From: Paenibacillus sediminis | GTDB taxonomy: Bacteria; Bacillota; Bacilli; Paenibacillales; Paenibacillaceae | DNA length: 64,000 nt | NCBI RefSeq assembly: GCF_017873765.1 | Contig: NZ_JAGGKP010000001.1 | Coordinates: 744,001-808,000, forward strand | Direction: 5' to 3' | Shown: piece by piece, positions 35,957 to 44,602 of the stretch | How the letters are laid out: each line of letters starts with the position of its first letter | How positions within the stretch are numbered: the stretch's first letter is position 1 | Notes under the pieces: model-generated | Databases searched by the model: none | Told to the model about the DNA's origin: nothing | Seen by the model: only the letters and a program-made list of their open reading frames with translations | Program-made: the position numbers and the translations under genes

Positions 35957-37912
35957 TTGGGTAAAATACACGTACTTGATGAGCATATCGCGAACCAAAT
36001 TGCAGCGGGTGAAGTTGTTGAGCGGCCGGCTTCCGTAGTAAAGGAATTGATTGAAAACTCGGTTGACGCCGGGAGTACTCGAATTGACGTCTACGTCGAA
36101 GAAGGCGGACTTCAATTGATTCGTGTCGTTGACAATGGACTCGGTATCGATCCTGAGGACTGTGAGACTGCCTTTTACCGTCATGCTACGAGTAAAATTG
36201 CGCATGGAAGAGATTTGTTCCAAATTCGCAGTCTCGGTTTTCGCGGGGAAGCATTACCGAGTATTGCTGCTGTCTCGAAAGTACAATTAATCAGTTCAAA
36301 CAACGATGATGGGATGGGCAGACGCATTGTCATTGAAGGCGGAACGTTTAAAGTGAACGAAGATATTGCTGCCCCTCGAGGTACTGATTTTACAGTACAA
36401 GAATTGTTCTACAACACACCTGCCAGATTAAAGTATATGAAGACGGTTCAAACTGAACTTGGACATATTTCCGATGTGCTCTACAGAATGGCGCTCGCGC
36501 ATCCTGAAATTGCATTTACACTTCGTCATAATGGAAATATGCTGCTTCAGACCGTTGGCGGCGGCGATTTACTGCAGGTGATTGCGGCCATTTATGGCAC
36601 TTCTTCTGCTAAGGCGATGCTCCCCATTGAAGGAGAGAGTCTTGATTATAAAATTAGCGGATATATTAGCCGTCCTGACTTAACACGGTCTAATCGAAAT
36701 GCGATGTCCACCATTATCAATGGACGTTATATTCGAAATCACGGACTCAATCAGGCAATTCTGAGGGCATTCCATACCCTCTTGCCGATTAATCGATATC
36801 CATTAATTGTTCTGCAGCTTGAAATGCATCCATCGCTTGTAGACGTTAACGTACATCCAGCGAAGCTGGAGGTTCGCTTTAGTAAGGAGAGCGAGTTGAA
36901 CGAATTCGTCGAAAACTGCATACGCTCTTTGCTGAAGCAGCAAGTACTTATTCCGCAGGTAATGAACCAACCGATTGGGAAAGGAAATAATAAAGCATTT
37001 ATTCAAGAACAGTTCCATTTTGCGAAACCAGAGGTGTCTGTTTCAGAGAATGTATCAAGTTTGACCAAAGAGAACTCATGGACTCAGCAATCAGAATTGA
37101 CGGAAGCACCTATTGAACGAAATAATTCGTATCAACAGAGCGCTGCTTCCAGCAGTCAGACTGGGCCGAATTGGAATGATCGGAATGAAGGCAATTTACG
37201 TTCCAATGATCGAACCTCTTGGAGCGGACAAACTGTTAGAGAACAGGCTCCTGCGTCGATGTACCGCACTTCTGCTGCCCCATCTCCAGAACAGTTATAC
37301 GGCACAGGGCAAGAGATGCCGGAATTACCGGCTTTCCCGCAGCTTACACTAATCGGACAGCATCATGGTACGTATTTGATAGCGCAGAATGATGAAGGGC
37401 TGTTCCTCATCGATCAACACGCGGCGCATGAACGAGTTAATTATGAATATTATTACGAGAAATTTGGCAAGCCGGAAGAGGCGTCGCAAGAACTATTACT
37501 GCCGATCACACTTGAATTTACGCCATCAGATGCCGAAAAGCTGAAAACAAGACTTCATTGGTTTGAGCAGGTAGGCGTTTATCTAGAACATTTTGGCGGT
37601 CAAACATTCCGTGTCATTTCTTATCCTTATTGGTTCCCGCAAGGAGCGGAGGCGGAGTTGATTGAGGAAATGGCCGAATGGGTGCTGCAAGAAAAGGTTA
37701 TTGATCTAGCCAAATTAAGGGAGAAATCATCCACTTTAGTGTCATGTAAAGCTTCAATTAAGGCGAATCAAAAAATAACGATGCAAGAAGCAGAGGTGCT
37801 GCTCGAACGGCTTGCTGCCTGCAAACAGCCGTATACGTGTCCGCACGGCAGACCCATTGTTGTCTCCTTCTCGAGTTACGATTTGGAAAAAATGTTTAAA
37901 CGCGTCATGTAA
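35957..37912 (+). CDS. mutL: DNA mismatch repair protein MutL (endonuclease type)
   Basis: A 651-residue MutL. The N-terminal GHKL ATPase has IAAGEVVERPASVVKELIEN, VDNGLGID and GFRGEALPSI. A Ser/Gln/Asn-rich linker spans about 345-450. The C-terminal endonuclease carries DQHAAHERVNYE (from 486), the nicking-site motif of MutL in organisms without MutH, plus SCKASIKANQ and CPHGRP metal-site segments. The start is TTG 35957 with GAGGGGGG just upstream. It is co-transcribed with mutS. Confidence 0.95.
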   Translation: MGKIHVLDEHIANQIAAGEVVERPASVVKELIENSVDAGSTRIDVYVEEGGLQLIRVVDNGLGIDPEDCETAFYRHATSKIAHGRDLFQIRSLGFRGEALPSIAAVSKVQLISSNNDDGMGRRIVIEGGTFKVNEDIAAPRGTDFTVQELFYNTPARLKYMKTVQTELGHISDVLYRMALAHPEIAFTLRHNGNMLLQTVGGGDLLQVIAAIYGTSSAKAMLPIEGESLDYKISGYISRPDLTRSNRNAMSTIINGRYIRNHGLNQAILRAFHTLLPINRYPLIVLQLEMHPSLVDVNVHPAKLEVRFSKESELNEFVENCIRSLLKQQVLIPQVMNQPIGKGNNKAFIQEQFHFAKPEVSVSENVSSLTKENSWTQQSELTEAPIERNNSYQQSAASSSQTGPNWNDRNEGNLRSNDRTSWSGQTVREQAPASMYRTSAAPSPEQLYGTGQEMPELPAFPQLTLIGQHHGTYLIAQNDEGLFLIDQHAAHERVNYEYYYEKFGKPEEASQELLLPITLEFTPSDAEKLKTRLHWFEQVGVYLEHFGGQTFRVISYPYWFPQGAEAELIEEMAEWVLQEKVIDLAKLREKSSTLVSCKASIKANQKITMQEAEVLLERLAACKQPYTCPHGRPIVVSFSSYDLEKMFKRVM

Positions 37913-37950
37913 AAAATAGACACCGTAAATACGGCTCAGGCAACGTGGAT

Positions 37951-37979
37951 TTGAGATGCGGGTATGAAGTATATATAAT
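37951..37979 (+). promoter_or_regulatory. Sigma-A-like promoter before the RsmJ-like gene
   Basis: TTGAGA (37951-37956), 17 bp, TATAAT (37974-37979). Transcription would begin near 37986, only about 8 bases before the ATG and inside the ribosome site. Confidence 0.5.
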
Positions 37980-37993
37980 AATTGGAGGAAAGA

Positions 37994-38776
37994 ATGATTA
38001 TTACAACTGGGGACGCTCCTGCGGCTCACATCGTAGAACGAGCCAAGAAATTGGCGGCTGAGACGGGAGTGAATTATGTCCCGCGTAATAAAATGTCTCT
38101 TGCTAAACTCAAGCAAAAATATAACGATGATGAAATTATCGTTGTTGTAGAAGGCGGTGCAAGACTGTTCAGCTCAAGCGGCCAGTCTCTGCATTTTCAC
38201 CCGAGCATGGGATTTGTGAGAGCGAAGCGACTGCTGAAAGGCGAGTCGGATCCTATGCTGGATGCAGCAAGAGTAGAGCCTGGGGATATTATACTTGATT
38301 GTACTGCAGGCCTCGGGACAGATGCGATTGTCTTTGCTTTGAAAGTGGGAAGCAGAGGGAAAGTGATTGCATTGGAGAGCTCTTTGACATTATACACAAT
38401 GCTGAAGGAAGGACTTGAGCATTACAAGACCGGATTGTACGAAGTAGATGAGGCTATGAGGCGCATTGAAGTAAAGAGAGCGCATCACCTGACGATTCTA
38501 ACTCAGTTGCCAGACAATAGTGTCGATGTCGTTTATTTCGATCCGATGTTTCGCGATCCTATAGCAGAGTCTTCTTCGATTAAACCGCTTCGTAAGTATG
38601 CCAATCATGAGGCATTGCACATAGAATCAATTCGGGAGGCATGCCGTGTTGCCCGTAAATGTGTCCTCCTAAAGGAGAAACGGGATAGCGAAGAATTCGA
38701 GCGACTCGGATTTAAACAAATGAGCCGCGGCTCTTCTAAAATCGCATACGGAGTGATAGATGTTGACATCAGGTAA
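37994..38776 (+). CDS. RsmJ/YpiP-like SAM-dependent methyltransferase
   Basis: A 260-residue member of the PF04445 methyltransferase family. SAM motif ILDCTAGLGTDAIVFA, then IALESSLTLYTMLKEGL and the catalytic VYFDPMFRDP (family DPMFP). RsmJ makes m2G1516 in E. coli 16S rRNA; the Firmicute relatives are not well characterised. ATG 37994 follows GGAGGA (37984-37989). The end overlaps miaA by 17 bases, linking two RNA-modifying enzymes. Confidence 0.8.
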   Translation: MIITTGDAPAAHIVERAKKLAAETGVNYVPRNKMSLAKLKQKYNDDEIIVVVEGGARLFSSSGQSLHFHPSMGFVRAKRLLKGESDPMLDAARVEPGDIILDCTAGLGTDAIVFALKVGSRGKVIALESSLTLYTMLKEGLEHYKTGLYEVDEAMRRIEVKRAHHLTILTQLPDNSVDVVYFDPMFRDPIAESSSIKPLRKYANHEALHIESIREACRVARKCVLLKEKRDSEEFERLGFKQMSRGSSKIAYGVIDVDIR

Positions 38777-39746
38777 CAAACCGAGGCTGCTCGTCCTTGT
38801 AGGACCGACGGCAGTTGGCAAAACGAAAATGAGCATTGAGATCGCTAAAGCTTTTCATTGTGAAATCATATCTGGGGACTCGATGCAGGTATACCGCCAT
38901 ATGGATATCGGAACGGCTAAAATTTCGAAAGAAGAAATGCAAGGCATTCCGCATCATCTCATCGATATTCATGAACCGGATTATCCATTCTCAGTTGCTG
39001 AATTTCAGGAGCGCTCTAAAGAACTTATTGAGCAGATTACAGCGCGCGGTAAATTGCCCTTTATTGTAGGAGGGACGGGACTTTATATAGAATCCGTCTG
39101 CTATCAGTTCCAGTTCTCAGAAGCCGGAACTGATGAATCCTTTCGTAATGAGCAGTTGAAATTTGCAGAAGAGCATGGAAATGAAGCTTTGCATGCAAAA
39201 TTAAGGGAAATTGATCCCGAAAGTGCAGACCGTCTGCATCCGAATGATCAGAGAAGAATCATCAGGGCACTGGAAATTTATCATTTGACAGGAACGACAC
39301 TTTCCTCTCAGCTCGCAGCCCAGAAGAAAGAATCTCCTTATGATCTGTGCATCATCGGTTTGACAATGGATAGGCAAATGCTATATAACCGTATTGAAGA
39401 GCGTATAGACGAAATGATCGAGCTTGGACTTGTGGATGAAGTGGATTCGCTTTTGAAAAGAGGTTATTCTCCGAATCTGGTATCGATGCAAGGTCTTGGA
39501 TACAAAGAGATTGCAGCCTATCTGCAAGGCGAGGTCTCGTTTGAAGAAGCGGTAGAGTGGCTTAAGAGGGATACAAGACGATTTGCAAAGCGGCAGCTGT
39601 CATGGTTTCGTCATATGAAAGATATCCACTGGGTGGATGTTACACAAACGGAAAATTTTTCTACGGCTTTTCAGGAAATACGTGATATAATAGCAGGAAA
39701 GTTTCCTATCAATCTTGAATATAATTCAAAACAATCTAATGAATAG
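38760..39746 (+). CDS. miaA: tRNA dimethylallyltransferase
   Basis: Adds a dimethylallyl group to A37 of tRNAs reading codons that begin with U. It is 328 residues. P-loop VGPTAVGKTKMSIEIA, DSMQVYRHMDIGTAK, HHLIDI, GGTGLYIES and RRFAKRQLSWFR are all conserved MiaA blocks. ATG 38760 is weakly spaced from GGAGTG, and TTG 38763 next to it could also serve. The hfq ribosome site begins right after the stop, giving the usual miaA-hfq pair. Confidence 0.95.
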   Translation: MLTSGNKPRLLVLVGPTAVGKTKMSIEIAKAFHCEIISGDSMQVYRHMDIGTAKISKEEMQGIPHHLIDIHEPDYPFSVAEFQERSKELIEQITARGKLPFIVGGTGLYIESVCYQFQFSEAGTDESFRNEQLKFAEEHGNEALHAKLREIDPESADRLHPNDQRRIIRALEIYHLTGTTLSSQLAAQKKESPYDLCIIGLTMDRQMLYNRIEERIDEMIELGLVDEVDSLLKRGYSPNLVSMQGLGYKEIAAYLQGEVSFEEAVEWLKRDTRRFAKRQLSWFRHMKDIHWVDVTQTENFSTAFQEIRDIIAGKFPINLEYNSKQSNE

Positions 39747-39761
39747 TTGGGGGTACGGCAA

Positions 39762-40001
39762 ATGAACAAGTCCATTAACATCCAAGATACGTTCTTAAAC
39801 CAATTGCGTAAAGAGAACATCCCTGCCACAATATTTTTGGTGAACGGTTTCCAAATTCGTGGAACGATTAAAGCGTTTGATAACTATACGATCGTTGTCG
39901 ACACAGATGGTCGTCAACAAATGGTATTCAAACATGCAATCTCTACCTTCACACCTCAGCGCAATGTATCGCTCATGCAAGATACATCTGCTGAAGAGTA
40001 A
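39762..40001 (+). CDS. hfq: RNA chaperone Hfq
   Basis: A 79-residue Sm-fold hexameric RNA-binding protein. Sm1 [19 protein letters not shown] and Sm2 YKHAIST-type motif (here FKHAIST) are present, and the C-terminal tail is short as in other Firmicutes. ATG 39762 follows GGGGGTA (39749-39754) by 7 bases. It lies 15 bases after miaA, and a terminator follows. Confidence 0.95.
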   Translation: MNKSINIQDTFLNQLRKENIPATIFLVNGFQIRGTIKAFDNYTIVVDTDGRQQMVFKHAISTFTPQRNVSLMQDTSAEE

Positions 40002-40056
40002 TCTGATTTGAAACTTTTTTATCGTTATTTCGTTTAAACGTATAGGAACAGGACCG

Positions 40057-40084
40057 GAGCAACCTGAATAAGGTTGTTCTTTTC
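40057..40084 (+). terminator. Terminator of the miaA-hfq unit
   Basis: A 9-bp stem (40057-40065 with 40071-40079, one G-T pair) with a 5-base loop, followed by TTTTC. Confidence 0.8.
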
Positions 40085-40144
40085 ATTCCATGACTTGTAG
40101 GCAGAAGGCAGATGACTACAACTGAAAGGAAGTCAGGAGGTATC

Positions 40145-42772
40145 ATGGCTACACAAAGACCGTCCCGCGTGGACAGAAATAAAACAAAATCGAAGGAAAA
40201 GACGAGTACGAAGAAAAGAATGTCACCAAAACGCGTTCTTTGGACATTGTTTTTCACCGTTGCATTCGCCGTATTTTGTGCGATTGCAGGATACTTGTTT
40301 ATTTTGTTAAATGGTGAAAAATTGTGGCAAGAGAACAAAGATAAGCTTACTCTGTATGAAACGTCTAAAGTGTACGATCGAAACGGCAATTTGATGGGCG
40401 AGCTGTCGCTTGATAAAAGTGAGCCAGTTCAGTCGGATCAAATACCGAAGCTGATCAAGGAAGCTTTCGTTGCTACAGAAGATAAGCGTTTCTATGAACA
40501 CCAAGGGGTAGACCTACTCGGGATTGGCCGCGCTGCCGTTAAAGACGTGATCGCAAGATCAGCTGTCGAGGGCGGAAGTACCATTACACAGCAGCTCGCG
40601 AAAAATATGTTCTTATCTTCGGATAAAACATTTTTCCGTAAAGCGACAGAAGTGTCGATTGCGATGGCTCTTGAACGCAATATGACCAAAGATGAAATAT
40701 TGACGATGTATTTGAACCGGATTTTCTTCGGTCAAAGATCGTATGGAATTAAGGCAGCCGCTAAGAAATATTTCGGTGTAGACAACTTAAATGATTTGAA
40801 GCTTTGGCAAATCGCTACGCTCGCAGCTATTCCGAAAGGCCCTTCAAAATATAATCCGATCAGCAACCCTGATCTATCAAAGGAACGGCGCGGAGTCGTT
40901 CTGGAGCTCATGTATGAGCAAGGTTATATTACGAAAGAACAAAGGGACGAAGCTAAGGCTGTTGATTACAATTACAAACAACCTAAAAAAGAGCAGAACT
41001 ATACAGCTTATATGGATTTTGTCATGCATGAAGCGGAAGAGAAAACGGGATTATCTGAGGACCAGCTTAACCGCGGCGGATACAAAATCTATACGACCAT
41101 GGACTCAAATGCTCAGAAAGTGATTGAGCAGAAGTTCGATGATCCAAATTATTTTGAAAAGAGTAAAGATGATCAACTTGTTCAAGGTTCCATGATTATT
41201 CTGGATAATCAGACTGGCAGCGTTATTGCTCTTGCTGGCGGACGAGATTACGCTCAAAAAGGGATCAATCGGGTTACTGATATCCGCAGACAGCCAGGGT
41301 CGGCGTTTAAGCCAATCGTTTCTTATGCTCCTGCGCTTGAGACAGGAAAATATACGCCGTATTCACTGTTAAGTAATGAGAAGCAATGCTTTGGCAACTA
41401 TTGCCCTCGAAACTTACATGGATATTCTCATTCAGTAACGATGACAGCAGCGCTTGAGGAGTCGATTAACATTCCATCTGTATGGCTGCTTAATCAAATT
41501 GGAGTAGATAAAGGGTACAACTTTGCTAAAAGTTTAGGCATTACGCTCACTGATGAGGATCGCAACTTAGCAATCGCTCTGGGCGGACTCAGCAAAGGTA
41601 CAAATGCGTTAGAGATGGCACAAGCGTACACCGCGTTTGCCGACGGCGGTATTGCACGTCAAGCTTATTCGATCAAGATGATCAAAAATAATGACGATGA
41701 TGTTGTTTATCAGTATAAAGCGCCGAAAGAAAAACGTGTGATGAGTGAAGAGTCGGCTTATAATATGACAACGATGCTCGAAAATGTAGTTCAGAACGGT
41801 ACAGGTAAAGCTGCTCGTTTAAATCGTCCAGTTGCTGGTAAGACAGGTACGACACAACATGGTATTCCAGGGCTGAAGAGCAGTGCGAACCGCGACGTAT
41901 GGTTTGTCGGTTACACACCTGAATGGACAGCAGCCGTGTGGATGGGATATGACAAACCAGATAAGGACCATCTTCTTAAAGAAAGCAGTAAACGTCCTGC
42001 AGCATTGTTCGGGGCTGTGATGGGAGAAGCGCTCGCAGGTTATCCTGTCAAAGATTTTGATAAACCAAAAGGCTGGGTTGCCCCAGAACCTCAGAAGCCT
42101 TCAGTTCAAGCTGTAACAGGTCTGAATGCGTCATATAACCATGACACCCAAACGGTATCTCTGACTTGGAACCCAGTAGAAGGAGATCATATCGAGTACA
42201 GAGTGTATCGTAAGGAAGCATCGGAAGCGGGATTTACTCGCATCCTAGATTCTTTATCAGCACCCGGAGCAGAGGATCTTAGCACAACGCCAGGTCACTC
42301 TTACGAATATTACGTAACGGCATACAATCCGGATGAAAATGTAGAGTCTGATAAATCAAATATCACTCAAATAACGATTGAAGGACAAGTACAGCCGGCA
42401 CAGCCACCTGAAGTGCAGCAACCTGCAGACAATGGAAGTCTTCCTGGAACGCAGCCAGGTACGACAGATGGCAATAACGCTCCTGTCGGTAATGACTCTG
42501 GCCAAGGCACCGATCAAGGAACAACGAATCCAAATGATTCTGGTATCGGTAATGGAAGCGACGGCAATGGCAATGGCAATGGTAAAGGCCGAGGACATGC
42601 CGATCACGGAGGAGATACAACTGCTCCAGGGGATGGTACAGGAGCAACACCTGGCAACGGTACTGGAACACCAGACGCAGGTACAGGAACGACAGCGCCC
42701 GCCGATCCAGGGTCAGTCAATAACGGCAGTGTTCCTTCATCAGGTGATAAAACTTCTACCGGACAAAATTAA
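40145..42772 (+). CDS. ponA: Class A penicillin-binding protein (PBP1A, PonA-like)
   Basis: An 875-residue bifunctional peptidoglycan synthase. A basic cytoplasmic tail is followed by a transmembrane helix at about 35-58. The GT51 transglycosylase has catalytic Glu112 in ATEDKRFYEHQGVD and GGSTITQQLAKN. The transpeptidase has Ser386 in PGSAFKP and KTGTT from Lys566. A fibronectin type III domain covers about 655-745. The last 125 residues are low complexity (Gly, Asn, Thr, Asp, Pro), as in Bacillus PonA. ATG 40145 follows AGGAGGT; the frame extends 33 bases upstream. A strong terminator follows. The ponA name rests on domain layout. Confidence 0.9.
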   Translation: MATQRPSRVDRNKTKSKEKTSTKKRMSPKRVLWTLFFTVAFAVFCAIAGYLFILLNGEKLWQENKDKLTLYETSKVYDRNGNLMGELSLDKSEPVQSDQIPKLIKEAFVATEDKRFYEHQGVDLLGIGRAAVKDVIARSAVEGGSTITQQLAKNMFLSSDKTFFRKATEVSIAMALERNMTKDEILTMYLNRIFFGQRSYGIKAAAKKYFGVDNLNDLKLWQIATLAAIPKGPSKYNPISNPDLSKERRGVVLELMYEQGYITKEQRDEAKAVDYNYKQPKKEQNYTAYMDFVMHEAEEKTGLSEDQLNRGGYKIYTTMDSNAQKVIEQKFDDPNYFEKSKDDQLVQGSMIILDNQTGSVIALAGGRDYAQKGINRVTDIRRQPGSAFKPIVSYAPALETGKYTPYSLLSNEKQCFGNYCPRNLHGYSHSVTMTAALEESINIPSVWLLNQIGVDKGYNFAKSLGITLTDEDRNLAIALGGLSKGTNALEMAQAYTAFADGGIARQAYSIKMIKNNDDDVVYQYKAPKEKRVMSEESAYNMTTMLENVVQNGTGKAARLNRPVAGKTGTTQHGIPGLKSSANRDVWFVGYTPEWTAAVWMGYDKPDKDHLLKESSKRPAALFGAVMGEALAGYPVKDFDKPKGWVAPEPQKPSVQAVTGLNASYNHDTQTVSLTWNPVEGDHIEYRVYRKEASEAGFTRILDSLSAPGAEDLSTTPGHSYEYYVTAYNPDENVESDKSNITQITIEGQVQPAQPPEVQQPADNGSLPGTQPGTTDGNNAPVGNDSGQGTDQGTTNPNDSGIGNGSDGNGNGNGKGRGHADHGGDTTAPGDGTGATPGNGTGTPDAGTGTTAPADPGSVNNGSVPSSGDKTSTGQN

Positions 42773-42782
42773 AATAATTGAT

Positions 42783-42826
42783 CAAAAAGTTCTAATCCAT
42801 TATGGGTTAGAACTTTTTGTTTTTTG
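42783..42826 (+). terminator. Terminator of the penicillin-binding protein gene
   Basis: A 17-bp stem with one G-T pair (42783-42799 with 42803-42819), 3-base loop, followed by TTTTTT. Confidence 0.9.
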
Positions 42827-42927
42827 AAGCGTCCTGCAGTTAAACTCCGGTCAAGCAATATTCTCTTTTGAGTGTCTTTGTCAAATGTGGTAATCTTAAA
42901 CTACCAATGATGGAAAGGGTTTTTTCC

Positions 42928-43464
42928 ATGAAGCGTAAATTTGCGGATCGGGCGAATTGGCGGCGAGTTACTCATCGTTATTTCGATGCCCATTATTTGA
43001 ACAATGAAGATTTTACTGGTTATTTAGCACTGTACAAAATATATGATTTGAAGGAACCCCTGTGGAAAACGTATGGAGCCCATTATTTATGTATAGCCGA
43101 TGTTGGATATTGCTGGCTGCAATATTTTCCGAAGTCAGCAAATTATGTGGTTACGGCAATTTTTGACGATAAGCATCGCATTGTAGAGTGGTATATCGAT
43201 ATATGCAAAAGGCAAGGGATTACAGATCAGGGTGTTCCTTGGTTTGATGATTTATATCTCGATATTGTTGTGTTAGAGAATAGAGAACTGTTTTTACTGG
43301 ATGAAGATGAACTGGCAGATGCGCTCGAGCTGGGAATTATTACTGATCACGATTTTAAATTGGCATGGCAATGTGCTGAGTCTGTCATCAGTGAAATTAG
43401 GAATGGAACGTTTCCTTATTTTGAGCTCTCTTTAAAAGATCATATCACCTGGTTTCAAAAATGA
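42928..43464 (+). CDS. DUF402 domain protein (nucleoside tri/diphosphatase-like)
   Basis: A 178-residue protein of the DUF402 family. Segments typical of the fold: YDLKEPLWKTYGAHYLCIADVGYCWLQYFP, then DDKHRIVEWYIDICKRQG and WFDDLYLDIVVLEN with the acidic metal-binding residues. Characterised members hydrolyse nucleoside tri- and diphosphates; whether this one does is inference. ATG 42928 is chosen because GGAAAGGG (42912-42919) precedes it by 8 bases. Confidence 0.82.
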   Translation: MKRKFADRANWRRVTHRYFDAHYLNNEDFTGYLALYKIYDLKEPLWKTYGAHYLCIADVGYCWLQYFPKSANYVVTAIFDDKHRIVEWYIDICKRQGITDQGVPWFDDLYLDIVVLENRELFLLDEDELADALELGIITDHDFKLAWQCAESVISEIRNGTFPYFELSLKDHITWFQK

Positions 43465-43553
43465 GGCGGGAAACTGCTAATAACGTGCATGTAGATAGAA
43501 TACATTTGTAAGAGTAGTCAGCCCTGTTAGATTAAAATGAGGTGATGGAGCGC

Positions 43554-44534
43554 ATGCACGGGCGAGTAATGGCCACAAATGATCGATCAGAGAATAGACC
43601 TTCAAGACAGATTAATGTCATATTACGCAATCAAGAGCCTCCCGTTATTTCCCAAGCAGTTCCTGATACGGAGCCTGCACCGATTCAAAAAGTGATTCCT
43701 CAGCAAAAAGGTTTGTTCGCAGACATTCAGAAAGAACTCGATCAACTCGTAGGACTAGATAACATCAAGGAATTAATATACGAAATTTATGCTTTGCTTC
43801 AAATTGGTCAAATGCGCCAAGAAGCAGGTCTTATAAGCGGCAACCAAGTATATCACATGATTTTTAAAGGGAATCCCGGAACCGGTAAGACAACCGTTGC
43901 AAGGATTGTAGCTAAGCTGTTTCAAAAAATGGGTGTTCTGAATAAAGGGCACTTGATTGAAGTGGAAAGAGCGGATTTGGTTGGGGAATATATCGGTCAT
44001 ACAGCGCAAAAGACGAGAGACTTAGTCAAAAAGGCGCTTGGCGGCATTTTGTTTATTGATGAAGCTTACAGCCTAGCTAGGGGCGGAGAGAAGGACTTCG
44101 GTAAAGAGGCTATTGATACGCTTGTAAAAGCGATGGAAGACTATAAGAATCAGTTCGTTCTCATATTAGCTGGGTATTCAGGAGAGATTGATTATTTTCT
44201 GCAGATGAATCCTGGGCTTCCATCTCGTTTCCCGATCCAGGTAGAGTTCCCCGATTACAGTATCGATCAGCTCATACAAATTTCTGAAATTATGGCGAAA
44301 GAGCGGGACTATATCTTAATGCCTCAGGCGATACTCAAAATGAAACAGCATTTGCTTCAAGAAAAGTGCGAGACACTCTATGCATTCAGCAATGCTAGAT
44401 ATGTTCGCAATGTTATAGAAAAATCGATACGGCAGCAAGCGGTTCGTTTACTTGCTCAATACTCAGCAGGTACGCCGGGCAAGCTGGAACTGATGACAAT
44501 TCGGATCGAAGATTTGAAATTTGATAAAAAGTAA
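43554..44534 (+). CDS. spoVK: Stage V sporulation protein K (AAA+ ATPase)
   Basis: A 326-residue CbbX-like AAA+ ATPase needed late in sporulation. A roughly 55-residue unstructured N-terminus precedes the core. Walker A GNPGTGKTTVARI, the pore-like VGEYIGHTAQKT, Walker B GGILFIDEAYSLARGG, sensor 1 LILAGYSGE and PGLPSRFP are diagnostic of SpoVK/CbbX. ATG 43554 is preferred because AGGTG lies 9 bases upstream; an in-frame GTG-ATG at 43542-43547 overlaps that site. It precedes hflX, the usual Bacillus order. Confidence 0.9.
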   Translation: MHGRVMATNDRSENRPSRQINVILRNQEPPVISQAVPDTEPAPIQKVIPQQKGLFADIQKELDQLVGLDNIKELIYEIYALLQIGQMRQEAGLISGNQVYHMIFKGNPGTGKTTVARIVAKLFQKMGVLNKGHLIEVERADLVGEYIGHTAQKTRDLVKKALGGILFIDEAYSLARGGEKDFGKEAIDTLVKAMEDYKNQFVLILAGYSGEIDYFLQMNPGLPSRFPIQVEFPDYSIDQLIQISEIMAKERDYILMPQAILKMKQHLLQEKCETLYAFSNARYVRNVIEKSIRQQAVRLLAQYSAGTPGKLELMTIRIEDLKFDKK

Positions 44535-44602
44535 GAGATAATAAACGTTTGTAATTTATACAGTGAAATCAGATGTTAAAAATAAAGGAGCAAACATCCC
44601 TT

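Noticed and set aside
42378..42827. A 149-codon frame overlapping the end of the penicillin-binding protein gene
   Set aside because: It is a shifted reading of the Gly/Asn/Thr-rich repeats (hence Met/Ala repeats) and crosses the terminator. It has no ribosome site.
43480..43553. Sigma-E promoter before spoVK
   Set aside because: An ATACATT-like -10 can be found, but the only -35-like sequence is 5 bases away instead of about 14, so I do not claim it.
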